A stretch of 64,000 nt of DNA, from positions 1,798,001 to 1,862,000 of the forward strand of contig NZ_CP015749.1 of the NCBI RefSeq assembly GCF_001742145.1, given 5' to 3'. The translations under genes were made by a program, and so were the position numbers. The notes beneath the pieces were generated by a model that did not search any database, was not told the DNA's origin, and saw nothing but the letters and a program-made list of their open reading frames with translations. Numbering within the stretch: position 1 is the first letter of the stretch; every line of letters starts with the position of its first letter. This document shows positions 1 to 7,027 of this stretch, piece after piece. Source of the DNA: Pectobacterium parmentieri (GTDB lineage Bacteria > Pseudomonadota > Gammaproteobacteria > Enterobacterales > Enterobacteriaceae).

Positions 1-345
1 ATTGAAAAAGGCAGTGAACATACCGTCGTTGTAACAGTAGGATTAATGATATCCGTTGATCTCCGCATTTTCACGTTCATTGATATATTGCTGGACGGTA
101 AAATTATCAGCCTCGACGAAGGTGACTCAGATGGCCACTATGAAAATCTGAAAGTTAATTATATTGATGATAGTCAAGTGATACTCTTATCATCTATGCA
201 TGTCAAAGACGTCAAATTTCACAAATCAGGAACATATGAAATAAGAATAAAGCTCTTTGAGGTTGATGATGATGGCGTTAAAAAAGGCGATGTAATTGAT
301 TGTTATAGCAGTTATTTTCATGTTTTAGTCAAGGATGGGGAATAA
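1..345 (+). CDS. Hypothetical protein, C-terminal part (5' end outside window)
   Basis: The reading frame is open from base 1, so the first internal ATG (46) is probably not the true start and the gene begins upstream of the window. The visible 114 residues are acidic, rich in beta-type residues, and end at TAA 343-345. No catalytic motif is seen. It resembles small accessory proteins of about 150 residues of unknown function; a DUF6941-type protein is one possibility, but I cannot confirm it. The next gene starts two bases after the stop, so the two are probably co-transcribed. Confidence 0.6.
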   Translation: MEKGSEHTVVVTVGLMISVDLRIFTFIDILLDGKIISLDEGDSDGHYENLKVNYIDDSQVILLSSMHVKDVKFHKSGTYEIRIKLFEVDDDGVKKGDVIDCYSSYFHVLVKDGE

Positions 346-346
346 C

Positions 347-646
347 ATGGCTCAAGTATTTAACATCGGTGACGCAAAGAAGCGTAATGTTGATTCTGGT
401 ACACATTCCCCCCATAATTCATTTCATGATGGTGGAAGTGGTGGAGGTGATGACATGTTAGAAAAACGCGTTGAAAAACTCGAAGGCATTATGTCAGACC
501 TGCGCACAGATATCGCAGTAATCAAATCAAATTACGCAACAAAAGCCGATTTACATGAAGAAATTGGCAAGCAAACTAAGTGGTTAGCAGCGACAATCAT
601 TGCCACTGCGGCCATTTCTCTTGCCGTTGCGCGATTTATATTCTGA
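347..646 (+). CDS. Small coiled-coil protein with C-terminal membrane anchor
   Basis: A 99-residue protein. It has a Gly/Ser/His-rich N-terminal segment, a charged heptad-like helix (about residues 36-70, with [20 protein letters not shown]) and one C-terminal hydrophobic helix (about 78-98). The layout recalls XhlA-type or DUF1640-like phage and accessory membrane proteins, but the function is unknown. An in-frame ATG lies at 335; 347 is preferred because the AAGGA at 331-335 and the G-run after it then sit upstream of the start. It follows the upstream partial gene by one base. Confidence 0.65.
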   Translation: MAQVFNIGDAKKRNVDSGTHSPHNSFHDGGSGGGDDMLEKRVEKLEGIMSDLRTDIAVIKSNYATKADLHEEIGKQTKWLAATIIATAAISLAVARFIF

Positions 647-677
647 ATTGCCCTGTAAAAATCATTATCTGCTCCAG

Positions 678-701
678 CCCAGTTCACGCTGGGTTTTCTT
701 T
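678..701. terminator. Hairpin terminator between convergent genes
   Basis: CCCAG (678-682) pairs with CTGGG (689-693) and is followed by TTTTCTTT. It would end the plus-strand pair and lies just beyond the stop of the minus-strand gene at 709. Confidence 0.6.
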
Positions 702-708
702 CTGAATC

Positions 709-993
709 TTAGACAAGTAGTAGCGCGAACACTAAAGCCAGCCCGTTAAAGATCGCCGATATGCCAGCCATCACACAAACAGCAGCCAGACATCGCAGCA
801 GGAACGTCTTAACCTCTGACAGCTTCCGCGCCAGACGCCAGAATCCCATACCAATATGGGCGGCATAAACTCCATAGAAAACCATGATCACAATAGCAAG
901 ATGCCCAAATGTTCCTCCTACCCCGCAGTATCCCCACGCGATATTCCCTGACCAATTATTACTTTTTATGTTTTCTGAACGGACAAAAATCAT
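709..993 (-). CDS. Small hydrophobic membrane protein
   Basis: Ninety-four residues with two or three hydrophobic segments (about 30-52 and 66-94) joined by a short basic loop (RLARKLSEVK). An AAGGA motif lies just upstream of the start on the minus strand. No family is recognised. It stands alone and is transcribed away from the regulatory region at 1112-1180, so it might be part of the left, divergent side of the phage-like control region. That placement is inference. Confidence 0.55.
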   Translation of the reverse strand: MIFVRSENIKSNNWSGNIAWGYCGVGGTFGHLAIVIMVFYGVYAAHIGMGFWRLARKLSEVKTFLLRCLAAVCVMAGISAIFNGLALVFALLLV

Positions 994-1111
994 AACTCTT
1001 CCTTAAGTTCATAAAGCCACAAGTTCATCGAAGTGAAGTTTATACATCGGACAGGTAAAAAATAAATATCCTTTTTGTTCAATAGCAAACGTCAATAAAC
1101 CACGCAAAAAC

Positions 1112-1151
1112 AACCAAAGCTATTTACACTCAAAATAGCTTTGGTTATATT
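1112..1151 (+). promoter_or_regulatory. Promoter overlaid by a 14-bp perfect palindromic operator
   Basis: AACCAAAGCTATTT (1112-1125) and AAATAGCTTTGGTT (1133-1146) are perfect inverted copies around a 7-base spacer. TTTACA (1123-1128) and TATATT (1146-1151) are spaced by exactly 17 bases, a good sigma70 promoter firing rightward. The right arm fills the -35/-10 spacer and the left arm overlaps the -35. A dimeric repressor bound here would occlude polymerase. No repressor gene is visible next to it. The hairpin could instead be a terminator, but no clean T-run follows. Confidence 0.55.
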
Positions 1152-1171
1152 TATTTCATCCCAAGCGGATA

Positions 1172-1180
1172 CGCTCTTTA
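1172..1180 (+). promoter_or_regulatory. boxA-like antitermination element
   Basis: CGCTCTTTA matches the core of boxA elements in rrn leaders and lambdoid nut sites. It lies about 20 bases after the TATATT of the promoter ending at 1151, hence in the early part of the transcript. Several hairpin terminators lie downstream inside the operon, which fits an antitermination role. I see no convincing boxB hairpin, so an N-like mechanism is not shown. Confidence 0.4.
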
Positions 1181-1262
1181 AAAACCAGGTTAAGTTGCAC
1201 ATACCAACGGTCTGCATGTACCGGTGCGACGGCTACGGCTAAACATGAGCGTTATCAACATT

Positions 1263-1284
1263 GGAGGATATCAAGATGAAGTAA
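1263..1284 (+). other. Two-codon mini-ORF with strong Shine-Dalgarno
   Basis: GGAGG (1263-1267) is followed at good spacing by ATG AAG TAA (1276-1284). It is the best ribosome site in this leader region, yet it encodes only Met-Lys. Minigenes of this sort can be regulatory, for example by stalling ribosomes or sequestering tRNA. The stretch 1285-1650 holds no gene I can support: its only plus-strand frame (1349-1537) starts at TTG without a ribosome site. Confidence 0.35.
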
Positions 1285-1650
1285 CAGCGCGGATAGGCCG
1301 CGGCAAGTAGTGCCAACGCAGCAGTAATGACGCTGCCCCGAATCTCGGTTGAGGGAGCCAGTCTCAGGTAAAAAGCTGAGAGCGCACTGGTCAGGGTTAA
1401 CTTGGATCAAGCGCACCGGTAGAGCAGCTCGACCGCCAAACGAGCACCGGTTATTAGCGGCGATTGAGCGGCAGAAACTCAAAGGCATGAGCGCGGCCAC
1501 TGCGAGAGTGTGGCTGGTTTTCTTTGGGGTGTGGTGAATGTGAAGGCTGATTCACTCATTGCGATGATAGGAGAAGATTTGGGTGGATTCTCTCATCGCA
1601 AACCCCTAATGCGGAGTTCAGCGCCCGCCACTAAACCACCAAAGCAAACC

Positions 1651-1667
1651 ATAAGGACTGACCAATG
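1651..1667 (+). repeat. Repeated translation leader, copy 1
   Basis: ATAAGGACTGACCAATG, followed by ACC. It contains the Shine-Dalgarno AAGGA and the start codon of the 90-residue basic protein. It is identical to the copies ending at 2818, 7027 and 8380. Confidence 0.85.
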
Positions 1668-1937
1668 ACCAAGCCACGTAAAAAACGCCGCACTGCAAAT
1701 GCGCGCCAGTGCGTAGAGAACCTTCAGCGTATCACTCAGCGAAAAAGTGACCGCGTAACAAGAGCAGTTCAGGCTGCTGTGAGTTGCCATTCAATTACAG
1801 ACCACCCTGCCCAACCTAAAAAATTGTGTTCAGTTAAAACCAACGACGGTAGCGATCCAGATCGTTACGTTGGCTACTCAGCAGTCGGACGTCAGAAAAT
1901 ACGCGGCAACAGCAAAATGCCACGCGGCGTTTACTAA
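1665..1937 (+). CDS. Small basic phage-element protein, unknown function
   Basis: Ninety residues, strongly basic at the N-terminus (KPRKKRRTANARQ), with several Arg/Lys clusters throughout. It could bind nucleic acid, but no fold is recognised. The start is fixed by the repeated ATAAGGACTGACCAATG leader. A terminator hairpin starts 13 bases after the stop, so the gene is a self-contained terminator-bounded unit. Antitermination proteins of lambdoid phages are likewise small and basic, and a boxA lies upstream. That parallel is only suggestive. Confidence 0.55.
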   Translation: MTKPRKKRRTANARQCVENLQRITQRKSDRVTRAVQAAVSCHSITDHPAQPKKLCSVKTNDGSDPDRYVGYSAVGRQKIRGNSKMPRGVY

Positions 1938-1949
1938 ATACCTAACTCA

Positions 1950-1974
1950 AGCTCACTTCGGTGGGCTTTTTTTT
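1950..1974 (+). terminator. Rho-independent terminator
   Basis: AGCTCAC (1950-1956), loop TTCG, GTGGGCT (1961-1967), then a run of eight T. It ends the basic-protein gene. Confidence 0.85.
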
Positions 1975-2015
1975 CGCCTGAAAAGCGAGTTTTACGCCTC
2001 ACCAGGGCAACCACG

Positions 2016-2037
2016 GCCACCTTCGGGTGGCTTTTTT
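2016..2037 (+). terminator. Second rho-independent terminator
   Basis: GCCACC, loop TTCG, GGTGGC, then six T. It lies between the previous terminator and leader copy 2, so two strong terminators separate adjacent co-directional genes. This would block expression of the KTSC gene unless there is antitermination or a local promoter. Confidence 0.85.
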
Positions 2038-2047
2038 ATTTCTTTCG

Positions 2048-2064
2048 ATAAGGACTCACCAATG
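2048..2064 (+). repeat. Repeated translation leader, copy 2
   Basis: ATAAGGACTCACCAATG, followed by ACC. It has one substitution (C for G) from the consensus and provides the ribosome site of the KTSC gene. Confidence 0.8.
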
Positions 2065-2322
2065 ACCATCAGCATGACCCCCGTTAAATCATCTCAGATC
2101 CACAGCATCGGTCACGACCCAGTAACCAACACGCTGGCCATTCGTTTCAACGGTCGTGGCGACGCGCCGGGCAGCCTGTATCACTACAGCAACGTGAAAA
2201 CCGACGACTTCGCTGCGTTCTCCGGTGCTGATTCAGTCGGTAGCCACTTCTATCGCAACATCAAACCTCACACCGATCGCTTCCCTTATCAGCGCATCAA
2301 CGAGGAAAAGACCGAAGAGTAA
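2062..2322 (+). CDS. KTSC domain-containing protein
   Basis: Eighty-six residues matching the KTSC domain pattern: an N-terminal PVKSSQIHSIGHDP strand, NTLAIRFNGRG, a YHYSNV strand and the AFSGADSVGSHFYRNIK helix. KTSC domains occur alone in phages and bacteria or at the C-terminus of some lysyl-tRNA synthetases; a role in nucleic-acid or nucleotide metabolism is only suspected. The frame is open further upstream, but the start at 2062 is dictated by leader copy 2. A second in-frame ATG lies at 2074. Confidence 0.8.
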   Translation: MTISMTPVKSSQIHSIGHDPVTNTLAIRFNGRGDAPGSLYHYSNVKTDDFAAFSGADSVGSHFYRNIKPHTDRFPYQRINEEKTEE

Positions 2323-2398
2323 CTCAGTAGGCTTTCACCATGTGCCCTGCTCATTCAGGGCGCATGAGTAAGTTTATTGGCAAAAAGCGAGGTTTCCG

Positions 2399-2734
2399 AT
2401 GAACGAATACAACTACCAACGAATGCGGGAGGAACGGCTTGAACGGTATGAGCACAAGCTGCATACCAACCCTAGGGAAAAGGCGGTACTGGAAGAACGT
2501 ATCGAATTACTGCGCCAAAACGGAAATTTTACCGATCGCCTGAAGCAGCTCATCGTATCCGAGTGTGTTTCTGGTATTGAGAAACGGCCAATTCTTCGAT
2601 TAATCGAATCGCCGGAAATGGCTGAGTGTTTGGGCGAGTTTCAGGAAAGGTTGTTTTTCATGACGGCAGCGACTGAGCGCATCAGCGAACTGGACGTTGA
2701 AGAGAACAGCGTACCCGATGAATTTCTCTGGTAG
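2399..2734 (+). CDS. Hypothetical charged helical protein
   Basis: A 111-residue, strongly charged and largely helical protein (MREERLERYEHKL near the N-terminus), with an acidic C-terminus. No domain is recognised. Its start lacks the repeated leader; a GAGG lies just upstream (spacing about 6). It lies in the early operon between the KTSC gene and a pair of hairpins, so it is probably a phage early gene of unknown job. Confidence 0.55.
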   Translation: MNEYNYQRMREERLERYEHKLHTNPREKAVLEERIELLRQNGNFTDRLKQLIVSECVSGIEKRPILRLIESPEMAECLGEFQERLFFMTAATERISELDVEENSVPDEFLW

Positions 2735-2748
2735 CCCAAAAAGAGAAA

Positions 2749-2770
2749 AGCCCCAGTTTGCACCGGGGCT
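2749..2770 (+). terminator. Hairpin after the 111-residue gene
   Basis: AGCCCC (2749-2754) pairs with GGGGCT (2765-2770). It lacks a T-run, so termination is uncertain. A second hairpin, GGTCAAC/GTTGACC (2776-2801), follows at once and abuts leader copy 3. Confidence 0.45.
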
Positions 2771-2801
2771 ATCCCGGTCAACAGCGACCAAACCGTTGAC
2801 C

Positions 2802-2818
2802 ATAAGGACTGACCAATG
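2802..2818 (+). repeat. Repeated translation leader, copy 3
   Basis: ATAAGGACTGACCAATG, followed by ACC. It drives only a seven-codon frame, unlike the other copies. Confidence 0.85.
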
Positions 2819-2839
2819 ACCATAGTCATTAGCAGTTGA
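2816..2839 (+). other. Seven-codon mini-ORF on the repeated leader
   Basis: ATG to TGA 2816-2839 encodes MTIVISS, with the same ribosome-binding leader as the real genes of this element. It lies 33 bases ahead of a 48-residue membrane protein gene. It may be a leader peptide or the scar of a deleted gene, since the ATGACC start matches the longer genes. Confidence 0.4.
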
Positions 2840-2872
2840 TCGGGGACCAACCCGATCGCCAAGGAGCATACC

Positions 2873-3019
2873 ATGCCCTCGACCTCCGTTAAACATATCC
2901 AGTACCGCCACCGCGTCGGTAGCCACAATATTCACCAACATCCACAGCAGACAAATGGCCTGATATTCCCGATCGTCGTCATCGCGGCTGCGTTTTCTGT
3001 TTTGTCATTAATTCTGTAA
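2873..3019 (+). CDS. Small single-pass membrane protein, 48 aa
   Basis: A short frame with AAGGAG eight bases ahead of ATG 2873. The N-terminal half is His/Gln-rich and polar; the C-terminal half (LIFPIVVIAAAFSVLSLIL) is one hydrophobic helix that runs to the stop. The stop TAA overlaps leader copy 4 of the bet gene, so translation of the two is likely coupled. Small membrane peptides are common in phage early operons; no specific family is recognised. Confidence 0.5.
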   Translation: MPSTSVKHIQYRHRVGSHNIHQHPQQTNGLIFPIVVIAAAFSVLSLIL

Positions 3020-3034
3020 TAAGGACTGACCATG
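3019..3034 (+). repeat. Repeated translation leader, copy 4
   Basis: ATAAGGACTGACCATG, followed by ACC. It is one A shorter than the consensus and serves the bet-type gene. Its first base is the last base of the upstream stop codon. Confidence 0.8.
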
Positions 3035-3874
3035 ACCAACAACACTGTTGCCAACTCGGCGTTGCCGCCGACGATGGCAAGTCTCGGCATTGATGAGCCG
3101 ACCTGGAGCGCGCTGAAAAGCAGCGTTTTTCCGGGAGCCAAAGAAGAATCCATCATTCTGGCAGTGAATTACTGCCACGCCCGTAGCCTCGATCCGCTGA
3201 TGAAACCCGTTCATCTCGTGCCCATGAACGTTAAAGATGCTCAATCAGGGCAGTATGGGTGGCGTGATGTGGTCATGCCTGGCATTGGCCTATATCGCAT
3301 TCAAGCCGACCGCTCAGGCAGTTACGCCGGCGCAAAAGAACCAGAGTTCGGACCTGATACGATTCATAAGCTGAATGAAGTCGAAATCACCTTTCCTGCC
3401 TGGTGCAAATACACCGTCTATAAGCTGATGCCTGACGGTCACATCGTGGAGTTCAGCGCCAAAGAGTATTGGCTGGAGAACTACGCCACCGCCAGCAAAG
3501 ACACCAAAGCCCCCAATGCCATGTGGAAACGCCGCCCTTATGCGCAATTAGCAAAATGTGCAGAGGCTCAGGCGTTGCGTAAGGCATGGCCTGAAATCGG
3601 CCAGCAGCCCACGGCGGAAGAAATGGAAGGCAAGGATCTGGATTACAACAATGCCCGGGATATTACGCCAAAGGCAGCAACATCTGAAACATTGGCAATT
3701 CCCTATTACCCACAAGAGCGTTTCTCCGCCAATCTGACCGCCTGGCAACAACTGATGGAAAGTGGCAAGAAAACCGCGCAGCAAATTATCGCTACCGCCA
3801 GCAGCAAATACACCCTTTCCGAAGAACAAATCCTCGCGATCCGCGATCTGGAGCCACCTCATGCAAATCATTAA
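3032..3874 (+). CDS. bet: Phage recombination protein Bet (single-strand annealing)
   Basis: A 280-residue protein of the Red-beta/RecT annealing family, slightly longer than lambda Beta. It anneals complementary single strands produced by a partner exonuclease. Visible family features are the N-terminal EESIILAVNYCHARSLDP block, the PMNVKDA...WRDVVMPGIGLYRIQA region, and the PYAQLAKCAEAQALRKAWPE helix around residues 170-190. The exonuclease gene overlaps its 3' end by 14 bases, giving the classic annealase-exonuclease pair. The start is set by leader copy 4. Confidence 0.9.
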   Translation: MTNNTVANSALPPTMASLGIDEPTWSALKSSVFPGAKEESIILAVNYCHARSLDPLMKPVHLVPMNVKDAQSGQYGWRDVVMPGIGLYRIQADRSGSYAGAKEPEFGPDTIHKLNEVEITFPAWCKYTVYKLMPDGHIVEFSAKEYWLENYATASKDTKAPNAMWKRRPYAQLAKCAEAQALRKAWPEIGQQPTAEEMEGKDLDYNNARDITPKAATSETLAIPYYPQERFSANLTAWQQLMESGKKTAQQIIATASSKYTLSEEQILAIRDLEPPHANH

Positions 3875-5411
3875 TGTCCAACAGGGCACAGACGCATGGC
3901 ACGCACTGCGTGCCAAACATTTCACCGCCAGCGAAGCCCCCGTGATGATGGCGGCTTCCAGCAAAATGCGCCGCGATGAGTTGCTGCGCATGAAAGCGAC
4001 CGGAACCGAACGCGAAGTGAGCGAGTGGGTGCAGAAAAATCTGTTCGATAAAGGCCATGAGTACGAAGCCGCCGCGCGCTGCATCGTCGAAGGGATTATC
4101 GGCGACGAACTCTTCCCCGCAACAGCCGTTTCTGACGATGAGCGCTTACTGGCGTCATTCGACGGTATCACCATGATGGAAGATACCGTGTTTGAACATA
4201 AGATGTGGAACGCATCATTAGCCGAACACGTTAACAATCACGACCTGCCGTCTGAGTATTACTGGCAGTTAGAACAGCAACTGCTGGTCAGTGAGGCCAG
4301 ACGCGCCATTTTTGTGGTATCCGATGGCACGGAAGACAATTTCGCCTGGACGGAATACCTTCCCGTCGCCGGGCGTGCTGCTGCCCTACTCGCTGGATGG
4401 GAACAGTTTGAACAGGATCTGAATAACTATGCCGCTCCTGTTATTAACGAATTACCACAGGGTAAAGCGATTATGCGTCTGCCTGCGTTACTGGTTGAAA
4501 TTGAAGGAACAGTGAAGCAGTCCAACCTGGCAGTTTATGAAGGGAAGGCGTTGGCCTTTATCCGTGCCATCAACACCAATCTGACCACCGATCAGGATTT
4601 TGCTGATGCGGAAGAAACGGCCAAATTCTGTGATAAAGCAGAAAAAGAGCTGGATCTGATTAAGCAGCAGGCGCTTTCGCAAACGGTGCAGATTGATCAG
4701 CTATTCCGCACCATCGATACCCTACGCGAGGAAATGCGCGGCAAACGGCTGGAGATCACGCGGCTGGTAAAATCACGTAAAGACGAGATCCGCGCAGAGA
4801 TTATTAGCAAAGCAAAAGAGGATTTGGCGCAGCACATCAATGTGCTGAATGCTGATCTGGCAGTTGTCCGACTCCCGCCAGTCCCTGCGGATTTCGTCAG
4901 TGTGATTAAGGGCAAGAAAACGCTAGTTTCTCTGCACGGTGCAGCAAACGACGAATTGGCTCGGGCAAAGGTCGAGGCGAATCAAATAGCCACACAGTAC
5001 CGTGACAATCTAAAGCTATTTGATGCTGTGCCGCCAGAGTATAAAAACCTGTTTGCCGATCTGAACCAGCTCGTTGGTAATAGCCCAGATCATATTAGTT
5101 TATTGATCGAGCAGCGTGTTTCTAACCAGAAAAAATTGGAAGAAGAACGCTTGCAGGCACAGCAAACGGTAACCGAGCCTCTTACACAAGTAGCTCGCAC
5201 ACCTCTCTATCCACCAGGCACCGTCAACTGGCCGGAAAAGCTGGGCGAAGCCTCTCAACCTGCCGCAACGCAGCCTGACCTTAAATGGCTACTGGATTTG
5301 CTGCTGGTAGATTTGGCTAGTGTTGAAATTAAGATCACCAAGGCAACAGCTAAAAAATTACTGGATGCCGTCGCCAACAATCTCGTCCGCTCATTCACCC
5401 TCCGTAATTAA
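3861..5411 (+). CDS. YqaJ-type viral exonuclease with long C-terminal extension
   Basis: 516 residues. Residues 1-190 match the YqaJ/lambda-exonuclease fold: RAKHFTASEAP near the N-terminus, SFDG (D101), the metal-binding E112-x-K114 in FEHK, and YYWQLEQQLLV around 133-142. It should resect double-stranded DNA 5'-3' for the Bet partner. Lambda Exo is about 226 residues; here another 320 residues follow, with charged helices (about 250-350) and a Pro-rich linker, function unknown. The frame extends upstream to 3762, but ATG 3861 gives the family N-terminus MQIINVQQGTDAWHALRA. Confidence 0.85.
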   Translation: MQIINVQQGTDAWHALRAKHFTASEAPVMMAASSKMRRDELLRMKATGTEREVSEWVQKNLFDKGHEYEAAARCIVEGIIGDELFPATAVSDDERLLASFDGITMMEDTVFEHKMWNASLAEHVNNHDLPSEYYWQLEQQLLVSEARRAIFVVSDGTEDNFAWTEYLPVAGRAAALLAGWEQFEQDLNNYAAPVINELPQGKAIMRLPALLVEIEGTVKQSNLAVYEGKALAFIRAINTNLTTDQDFADAEETAKFCDKAEKELDLIKQQALSQTVQIDQLFRTIDTLREEMRGKRLEITRLVKSRKDEIRAEIISKAKEDLAQHINVLNADLAVVRLPPVPADFVSVIKGKKTLVSLHGAANDELARAKVEANQIATQYRDNLKLFDAVPPEYKNLFADLNQLVGNSPDHISLLIEQRVSNQKKLEEERLQAQQTVTEPLTQVARTPLYPPGTVNWPEKLGEASQPAATQPDLKWLLDLLLVDLASVEIKITKATAKKLLDAVANNLVRSFTLRN

Positions 5412-5449
5412 TTCTTCCCCCTTACTGGGGATAACATCAGGAAATCATT

Positions 5450-6589
5450 ATGACAACCACGACAACCGCCGCTGGCGTGTTGGAGTCTTCCCTGCGCCCC
5501 GTTCGGGCGCAACTCGATTTAGCTATCGAACAAACCACGGGGATCGTTCAGCGCTCCGTCGAAAGCGCGACGGTTTTATTAGATCAAGTACAGACCCTGT
5601 GCATCGAGCAACTGAATAAAGAAGTCGATTATTACAACGCCATTATTGACCGGCTGGAGGCTGCCGAAAACGACCTGACCACCAAAGCATTAGCGCTGAC
5701 ACAGGTTCAGGAACGTGTTGAAAGTGCAGAACTGGTAGCCGCCGAAGCCACTGCCGAGCGCGATAGCGTCACTGCAAAATATAAGCTGGCCATCACCGAA
5801 AAAGGGATGTTGGCAACCGAGTTGAACCAGTTGAAATCCCTCAACCCTGAGCGCCTTAAAGCACAACTGGCACGCGTAAAAAACGACTTGAACGACAGTC
5901 GCACGCTACGCGATCAGCAACTGGCTGAAATTCGTCGGTTGAAGAAGGAAGCGGCTGATAAAACCAGCAAGCTATCAACGATGGTTCAGCTCAACGATGA
6001 GTTGAATCACGCGATCGCGGATATGAGGGCACGCCTACAGCGTGCTGATGGTGACGTTGAGCAACGCTATTGGCAGGCCGCCAACGGCGTGCAGTTCTAT
6101 TTCTACACCTTCCAATGGGGATTACAGCTTTATTCCCCTGAGTATGACGTAAAAATCCTGAACGATATCGACTGGCACCTTGAGATCCGCAGCACCATCG
6201 GTATCTGCATGATCGTGTCAGTGTCGGAATGGGCGGCACCAATCTACCCCACCGTAGAAAACTTCAGAGACTCATGGCCGGATGGCTTAACGGAAGCCAT
6301 TACCGCACGTATTCGTGAGCTGCTGGAAGCAACGCATCCTCACTTAGTTCGGCGTGCTGAATGGGCGGAATCCGTGCTGGCCGGTTCGCTTCCGTTGAAA
6401 GAGCAACACCTCGACCTACTCAGCGCAGCGGGCATTCACTCGATGTTTGATGTGGTTCGCCGCACACCGGATGCGCTGGCCGAGAAAGTGAAAGGTTTTG
6501 GGATCAGTACTGCCCGTCAGGTACATGCGAAGTGCATGGGGCTAGTAAAGGATTGGGAATTGGCACAAAAACAGAACGAGGCGGCATGA
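5450..6589 (+). CDS. Coiled-coil protein with C-terminal helix-hairpin-helix-like domain
   Basis: A 379-residue protein. Residues about 60-200 are a long coiled coil (EAAENDLTTKALALTQVQER and following heptads). A globular aromatic-rich part follows (about 205-300). The end (about 325-365: LLSAAGIHSMFDVVRRTPDA then VKGFGISTARQV) looks like a helix-hairpin-helix pair, which usually binds DNA non-specifically. It sits directly after the Bet-exonuclease pair and overlaps the next gene by ATGA, so a helper role in recombination is plausible but unproven. The ribosome site AGGAAA precedes ATG 5450. Confidence 0.6.
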   Translation: MTTTTTAAGVLESSLRPVRAQLDLAIEQTTGIVQRSVESATVLLDQVQTLCIEQLNKEVDYYNAIIDRLEAAENDLTTKALALTQVQERVESAELVAAEATAERDSVTAKYKLAITEKGMLATELNQLKSLNPERLKAQLARVKNDLNDSRTLRDQQLAEIRRLKKEAADKTSKLSTMVQLNDELNHAIADMRARLQRADGDVEQRYWQAANGVQFYFYTFQWGLQLYSPEYDVKILNDIDWHLEIRSTIGICMIVSVSEWAAPIYPTVENFRDSWPDGLTEAITARIRELLEATHPHLVRRAEWAESVLAGSLPLKEQHLDLLSAAGIHSMFDVVRRTPDALAEKVKGFGISTARQVHAKCMGLVKDWELAQKQNEAA

Positions 6590-7008
6590 TGGAAGAAAAA
6601 TTGAACCCTGTTGGCGTGCTGTTTAAGCCAGAAGACGACAAATGTAACTGGCTGCCAGTCATCATTTACCGAATGCGAACCCGATCATCAATACGCGTGG
6701 GGGAACCGTATAAACCGGAACCTAAACCCATTTACACGGGCTATGATCCTCAGAAACAGAAACCAGTAACGCCGCGTATTGGCGCACGTCGTCATTACTC
6801 GTCATCCATCATGCTCAGCATCTATCAGTTGCACCGCCGCGGCATCAACGAAAACGTGATCGCCAAAGATACCAGTATCCCGGTTGGCGATATCCGTAAA
6901 CTGCTGACGCACAAAACCCAAATTCAGCGCAAACAATGGCAACTGGCTCAGCAACTGCCGTTGCCATCTAAAGCGGTGATATTGGATCGCTTAACAAAAG
7001 AAATGTGA
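6586..7008 (+). CDS. Hypothetical protein with HTH-like C-terminal half
   Basis: 140 residues from ATG 6586, which overlaps the preceding stop (ATGA). A second ATG follows at once. The N-terminal half is Pro/Lys-rich; residues about 80-125 (IYQLHRRGINENVIAKDTSI then PVGDIRKLLTHKT) read like a helix-turn-helix. It may be a DNA-binding regulator or recombination accessory; no family is recognised. The frame is open 54 bases further upstream, but that stretch lies inside the previous gene. Confidence 0.55.
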   Translation: MMEEKLNPVGVLFKPEDDKCNWLPVIIYRMRTRSSIRVGEPYKPEPKPIYTGYDPQKQKPVTPRIGARRHYSSSIMLSIYQLHRRGINENVIAKDTSIPVGDIRKLLTHKTQIQRKQWQLAQQLPLPSKAVILDRLTKEM

Positions 7009-7010
7009 AA

Positions 7011-7027
7011 ATAAGGACTGACCAATG
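7011..7027 (+). repeat. Repeated translation leader, copy 5
   Basis: ATAAGGACTGACCAATG, followed by ACC. It begins two bases after the upstream stop codon and serves the 268-residue gene. Confidence 0.85.

Noticed and set aside
1400..1450. tRNA-like stretch containing GGTAGAGCAGCTCGAC
   Set aside because: It has a D-arm-like GGTAGAGC, but the following stem (GCTCG/CGAGC) has a nine-base loop, and no acceptor or T arm can be formed. Not a tRNA.
1349..1537. 62-codon plus-strand frame in the leader region
   Set aside because: It starts at TTG with no ribosome site and has no recognisable features.
2600..3244. Several minus-strand frames across the small-gene region before bet
   Set aside because: They overlap better-supported plus-strand genes with ribosome sites and have no features of their own.
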